This document shows, in pieces, positions 61,342-64,000 of a stretch of DNA of 64,000 nucleotides; positions within the stretch are counted from its first letter, which is position 1, and every line of letters starts with the position of its first letter. Origin of the DNA: Staphylococcus argensis (GTDB lineage Bacteria; Bacillota; Bacilli; Staphylococcales; Staphylococcaceae); NCBI RefSeq assembly GCF_002902305.1, contig NZ_PPPX01000001.1, positions 691,655 through 755,654 of the forward strand. Reading direction: 5' to 3'. The translations under genes and the position numbers were made by a program. Under the pieces are notes generated by a model. The model saw only the letters and a program-made list of their open reading frames with translations. It was not told the DNA's origin and searched no databases.

Positions 61342-62133
61342 ATGCGAATATTATTTATCGGAGATATCGTAGGTAAGGTGGGTAGACAAGCTATCAGTGA
61401 TTACCTACCAAAGTTAAAACAAAAATTTCATCCTACCGTGACGATTGTTAACGCAGAAAATGCAGCTCACGGAAAAGGATTAACTGAAAAAATTTATAAG
61501 CAACTCTTACGTGAGGGGGTTGACTTTATGACGATGGGTAACCATACATATGGTCAGCGTCAAATTTATGATTTTATTGATGACGCTAACCGGATGGTAC
61601 GCCCAGCTAACTTCCCTGAGGAAGCCCCCGGTGTTGGGATGCGTTTTATCCAAATTAATGCAGATAAATTAGCGATTATTAACTTACAAGGACGCTCATT
61701 TATGCAAGATATTGACGATCCTTTTAAAAAGGCAGATGAACTCGTCGCACAAGCTCAGAAAGAGACAAACTATATCTTTGTCGATTTCCACGCTGAGACG
61801 ACTTCGGAAAAGAACGCGATGGGCTGGTATCTAGACGGGCGCGTGAGTACAGTCGTGGGGACGCATACGCATATTCAAACTTCAGATGATCGCGTATTGC
61901 CTCAAGGTACTGGTTATATCACAGATGTAGGCATGACAGGGTTCTACGATGGCATTCTCGGTATTCAACGCGATGAGGTTATTAAGCGATTTATTACAAG
62001 TTTGCCACAACGTCATGTAGTACCAGACACAGGTCGCGCTGTACTTTCAGGAGTAGTCGTCGATTATGATAGTCAGGGACGGACGAAACATATTGAACGC
62101 GTGCTCATCAATGATGATCATCCGCTCGATTAA
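61342..62133 (+). CDS. ymdB: YmdB-family metallophosphoesterase
   Basis: 2',3'-cyclic nucleotide phosphodiesterase of the calcineurin-like fold; in B. subtilis it affects biofilm and motility decisions and is found beside rny. The start is placed at 61342 (MRILFIGDIVGKVGRQAISD) with GAGAGGATG upstream; an ATG at 61330 lies inside the ribosome-binding site. 263 residues. Metal-site motifs: GDIVG, NAENAAHGKG, MGNHTYGQ, DFHAETTSEK and GTHTHIQTSD. Extended -10 TGCTATAAA at 61305-61313. Confidence 0.93.
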   Translation: MRILFIGDIVGKVGRQAISDYLPKLKQKFHPTVTIVNAENAAHGKGLTEKIYKQLLREGVDFMTMGNHTYGQRQIYDFIDDANRMVRPANFPEEAPGVGMRFIQINADKLAIINLQGRSFMQDIDDPFKKADELVAQAQKETNYIFVDFHAETTSEKNAMGWYLDGRVSTVVGTHTHIQTSDDRVLPQGTGYITDVGMTGFYDGILGIQRDEVIKRFITSLPQRHVVPDTGRAVLSGVVVDYDSQGRTKHIERVLINDDHPLD

Positions 62134-62164
62134 CTATCGTCCGTTCGTATGAATTTCAACGAGA

Positions 62165-62200
62165 ACCTCGCTAAACATAGTCATTTAGCGAGGTATTTTG
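62165..62200 (+). terminator. Terminator after ymdB
   Basis: ACCTCGCTAAA (62165-62175) and TTTAGCGAGGT (62184-62194), perfect 11-bp arms, then ATTTTG. Confidence 0.82.
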
Positions 62201-62246
62201 ATATTATAAATAATGAATGAATATATCCACTAGGAGGAACAATGAT

Positions 62247-64000
62247 ATGCGAAATCAAATATCATGGAAAGTGGGCGGACAACAAGGTGAAGGTATCGAA
62301 TCAACAGGTGAAATCTTCGCTACAGCTATGAATAGAAAGGGATACTATCTTTACGGTTATCGACACTTCTCAAGTCGTATTAAAGGTGGTCATACGAATA
62401 ACAAGATTCGAGTTTCCACATCACCTGTTCATGCAGTAAGTGATGATTTAGATATTCTTGTGGCATTCGACCAAGAAACGATTGAAGTGAATCATCATGA
62501 AATGAGAGCCGACAGCGTAATTATTGCGGATAGTAAAGCGAAACCAGACAAACCTGAAGATTGTCGTGCTCAAATGATTGATTTACCTTTTACTAAAACA
62601 GCGAAAGAGCTCGGCACAACACTAATGAAAAATATGGTTGCAGTAGGTGCAACGTGTGCATTGATGGATTTAGAAACTGAAACCTTTGAATCGCTAATCA
62701 CAGCGATGTTTGAGAAAAAAGGTGACAAAGTTGTTGAAATGAATATTCAAGCACTTCATGAAGGCTATCGCTTGATGCAAGAACAACTTGAAACGGTAGA
62801 AGGCGATTTCCAACTCACAGCATCTCAACAAGATCCGCACCTTTACATGATTGGTAACGATGCAATTGGATTAGGAGCTATTTCAGCAGGTTCACGCTTC
62901 ATGGCTGCTTACCCTATCACACCAGCGTCTGAAATCATGGAATATATGATTGAGAATCTACCTAAAGTGGGAGGTACTGTCGTACAGACTGAGGACGAAA
63001 TCGCAGCAGCTAACATGGCGATAGGATCTAACTATGGTGGCGTTCGTGGCTTTACAGCAAGTGCTGGTCCAGGGCTATCACTCATGATGGAAGCGATTGG
63101 TCTTTCAGGTATGACAGAAACACCATTTGTCATCGTCAATACGCAGCGTGGGGGTCCTTCTACAGGTCTTCCAACCAAACAAGAACAGTCCGATTTAATG
63201 CAGATGATTTATGGTACACATGGAGATATTCCTAAGATTGTCGTAGCGCCAACAGATGCAGAAGATGCATTCTATCTAACGATGGAAGCGTTCAACTTAG
63301 CTGAAATCTATCAATGTCCAGTCATCATCCTCAGTGACTTGCAGTTGTCTCTCGGTAAACAGACCGTAGAACAACTAGACTACAACGCTATTGATATTCA
63401 AAGAGGCGAATTGATTCAATCTGATATTGAGCGTGAGGAAGGGGATAAAAGCTACTTCCGTCGTTACGCTTTAACTGACAGTGGCGTATCACCAAGACCT
63501 TTACCAGGCTTGAAAGGCGGTATTCATCACGTAACAGGTGTGGAACACAATCAAGAAGGTAAGACAAGCGAAGCTGCTCAGAACCGACAAGAACAAATGG
63601 AAAAACGTATGCGTAAGACAGAACACTTACTCATAAATGAACCAGTGAGTGGACAAGAAACGCATGATGAAGCAGACATTCTTTATCTAGGCTTTATCTC
63701 AACGAAAGGCGCAATTCAAGAAGGTGCAGAACGTTTAGAAGAACAAGGTATCAAAGTGAATCATCTGCAAATTCGTCAACTTCATCCATTTCCTAAAGAT
63801 GTGGTGCAAGAAGCGGTGAATAAAGCGAAGAAAGTAGTTGTCGTTGAACATAACTATCAAGGTCAACTATCTAATATTCTTAAGATGAATGTTGCTATTG
63901 GAGATAAACTTATTAATCAGACGAAATATGACGGTACGCCGTTCTTACCACATGAAATTGAAGAACGTGGTCAACAAATTGCCAATGAATTAAAGGAGAG
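62247..64000 (+). CDS. korA: 2-oxoacid:ferredoxin oxidoreductase, alpha subunit (3' end outside window)
   Basis: Oxidises 2-oxoglutarate or a related 2-oxoacid to its CoA ester with ferredoxin as acceptor. The subunit fuses a gamma-type domain (ISWKVGGQQGEGIESTGEIF, RIKGGHTNNKIRVS) to an alpha-type pyrimidine-binding domain (ITPASEIMEYM, GLSLMMEAIGLSGMTETPFV, QRGGPSTGLPTKQEQSDLMQ). The start at 62247 follows CTAGGAGGAAC; an ATG at 62242 is out of frame. 584 codons are visible with no stop, so only the last few residues are missing. The beta subunit (korB) is expected just outside the window. Confidence 0.93.
   Translation, partial: MRNQISWKVGGQQGEGIESTGEIFATAMNRKGYYLYGYRHFSSRIKGGHTNNKIRVSTSPVHAVSDDLDILVAFDQETIEVNHHEMRADSVIIADSKAKPDKPEDCRAQMIDLPFTKTAKELGTTLMKNMVAVGATCALMDLETETFESLITAMFEKKGDKVVEMNIQALHEGYRLMQEQLETVEGDFQLTASQQDPHLYMIGNDAIGLGAISAGSRFMAAYPITPASEIMEYMIENLPKVGGTVVQTEDEIAAANMAIGSNYGGVRGFTASAGPGLSLMMEAIGLSGMTETPFVIVNTQRGGPSTGLPTKQEQSDLMQMIYGTHGDIPKIVVAPTDAEDAFYLTMEAFNLAEIYQCPVIILSDLQLSLGKQTVEQLDYNAIDIQRGELIQSDIEREEGDKSYFRRYALTDSGVSPRPLPGLKGGIHHVTGVEHNQEGKTSEAAQNRQEQMEKRMRKTEHLLINEPVSGQETHDEADILYLGFISTKGAIQEGAERLEEQGIKVNHLQIRQLHPFPKDVVQEAVNKAKKVVVVEHNYQGQLSNILKMNVAIGDKLINQTKYDGTPFLPHEIEERGQQIANELKE

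Noticed and set aside
1..64000. CRISPR arrays, tRNA or rRNA genes, insertion sequences, prophage
   Set aside because: None seen: no regularly spaced repeats, no tRNA-like cloverleaf, no transposase or phage structural gene in the window.

Overview
The window is a gene-dense stretch of a Staphylococcus (or very closely related Staphylococcaceae) chromosome. Many products read as close relatives of the Staphylococcus aureus proteins, with the expected lengths (PolC 1438 aa, RNase Y 519 aa), and the order ffh-rpsP-rimM-trmD-rplS, rbgA-rnhB-sucCD-dprA-topA-trmFO-xerC-hslVU-codY, rpsB-tsf-pyrH-frr-uppS-cdsA-rseP-proS-polC, rimP-nusA-ylxR-ylxQ-infB-rbfA-truB-ribF-rpsO-pnp-rnjB-ftsK, ymfFHI-ymfK-ymfM-pgsA-cinA-recA-rny-ymdB-korA is the staphylococcal core order. 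Species cannot be fixed from sequence alone. The first gene (ffh) is cut at its 5' end and the last (korA) at its 3' end.

Layout: (1) 1-4930 is the signal-recognition and ribosome-assembly block. It is interrupted between ffh and rpsP by an AT-rich two-gene module with its own promoter: a RelA/SpoT-type alarmone-synthetase-like protein followed 11 bp later by a 231-aa protein with a weak Panacea (DUF4065)-like segment. I read this as a candidate toxSAS-antitoxin pair, and it is the main unusual feature. A perfect 10-bp-arm palindrome starts at the last base of the -10 box, a plausible autoregulatory operator. (2) 5039-9175 is a small accessory stretch: a convergent YfhO-family membrane protein and an iron-siderophore-binding-like protein without signal peptide or transporter genes. 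(3) 9243-22244 holds rbgA, RNase HII, succinyl-CoA synthetase (with a cre-like site inside its promoter), DprA, TopA, TrmFO and the xerC-hslV-hslU-codY operon. (4) 22276-35415 covers translation factors, UMP kinase, isoprenoid and phospholipid precursor synthesis, site-2 protease, prolyl-tRNA synthetase and PolC. (5) 35451-50081 is the rimP-nusA-infB operon, tRNA pseudouridylation, FAD synthesis, S15, PNPase, RNase J2 and the SpoIIIE-type DNA translocase. (6) 50501-64000 contains the EF-P modification-associated ymfFHI genes, ymfK, RodZ-like ymfM, pgsA, cinA, LexA-controlled recA, RNase Y, ymdB and a 2-oxoacid:ferredoxin oxidoreductase subunit.

Functionally the window is dominated by protein synthesis and RNA processing or decay (Ffh, S16, RimM, TrmD, L19, RbgA, RNase HII, S2, EF-Ts, RRF, RimP, NusA, IF2, RbfA, TruB, S15, PNPase, RNase J2, RNase Y). 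DNA topology, segregation and repair (TopA, XerC, PolC, SpoIIIE, RecA, DprA) and envelope lipids (UppS, CdsA, PgsA) are interspersed. Intergenic spaces are rich in dyad symmetries; several belong to recurring GGGAGTRAGAC, TGGGAC, GGAACA and CTGGAAC families, and most act plausibly as terminators. Start codons were reassigned by ribosome-binding-site position. Two genes (the alarmone-synthetase-like gene and dprA) have their best ribosome-binding site placed in front of ATC and ATA rather than a standard start.
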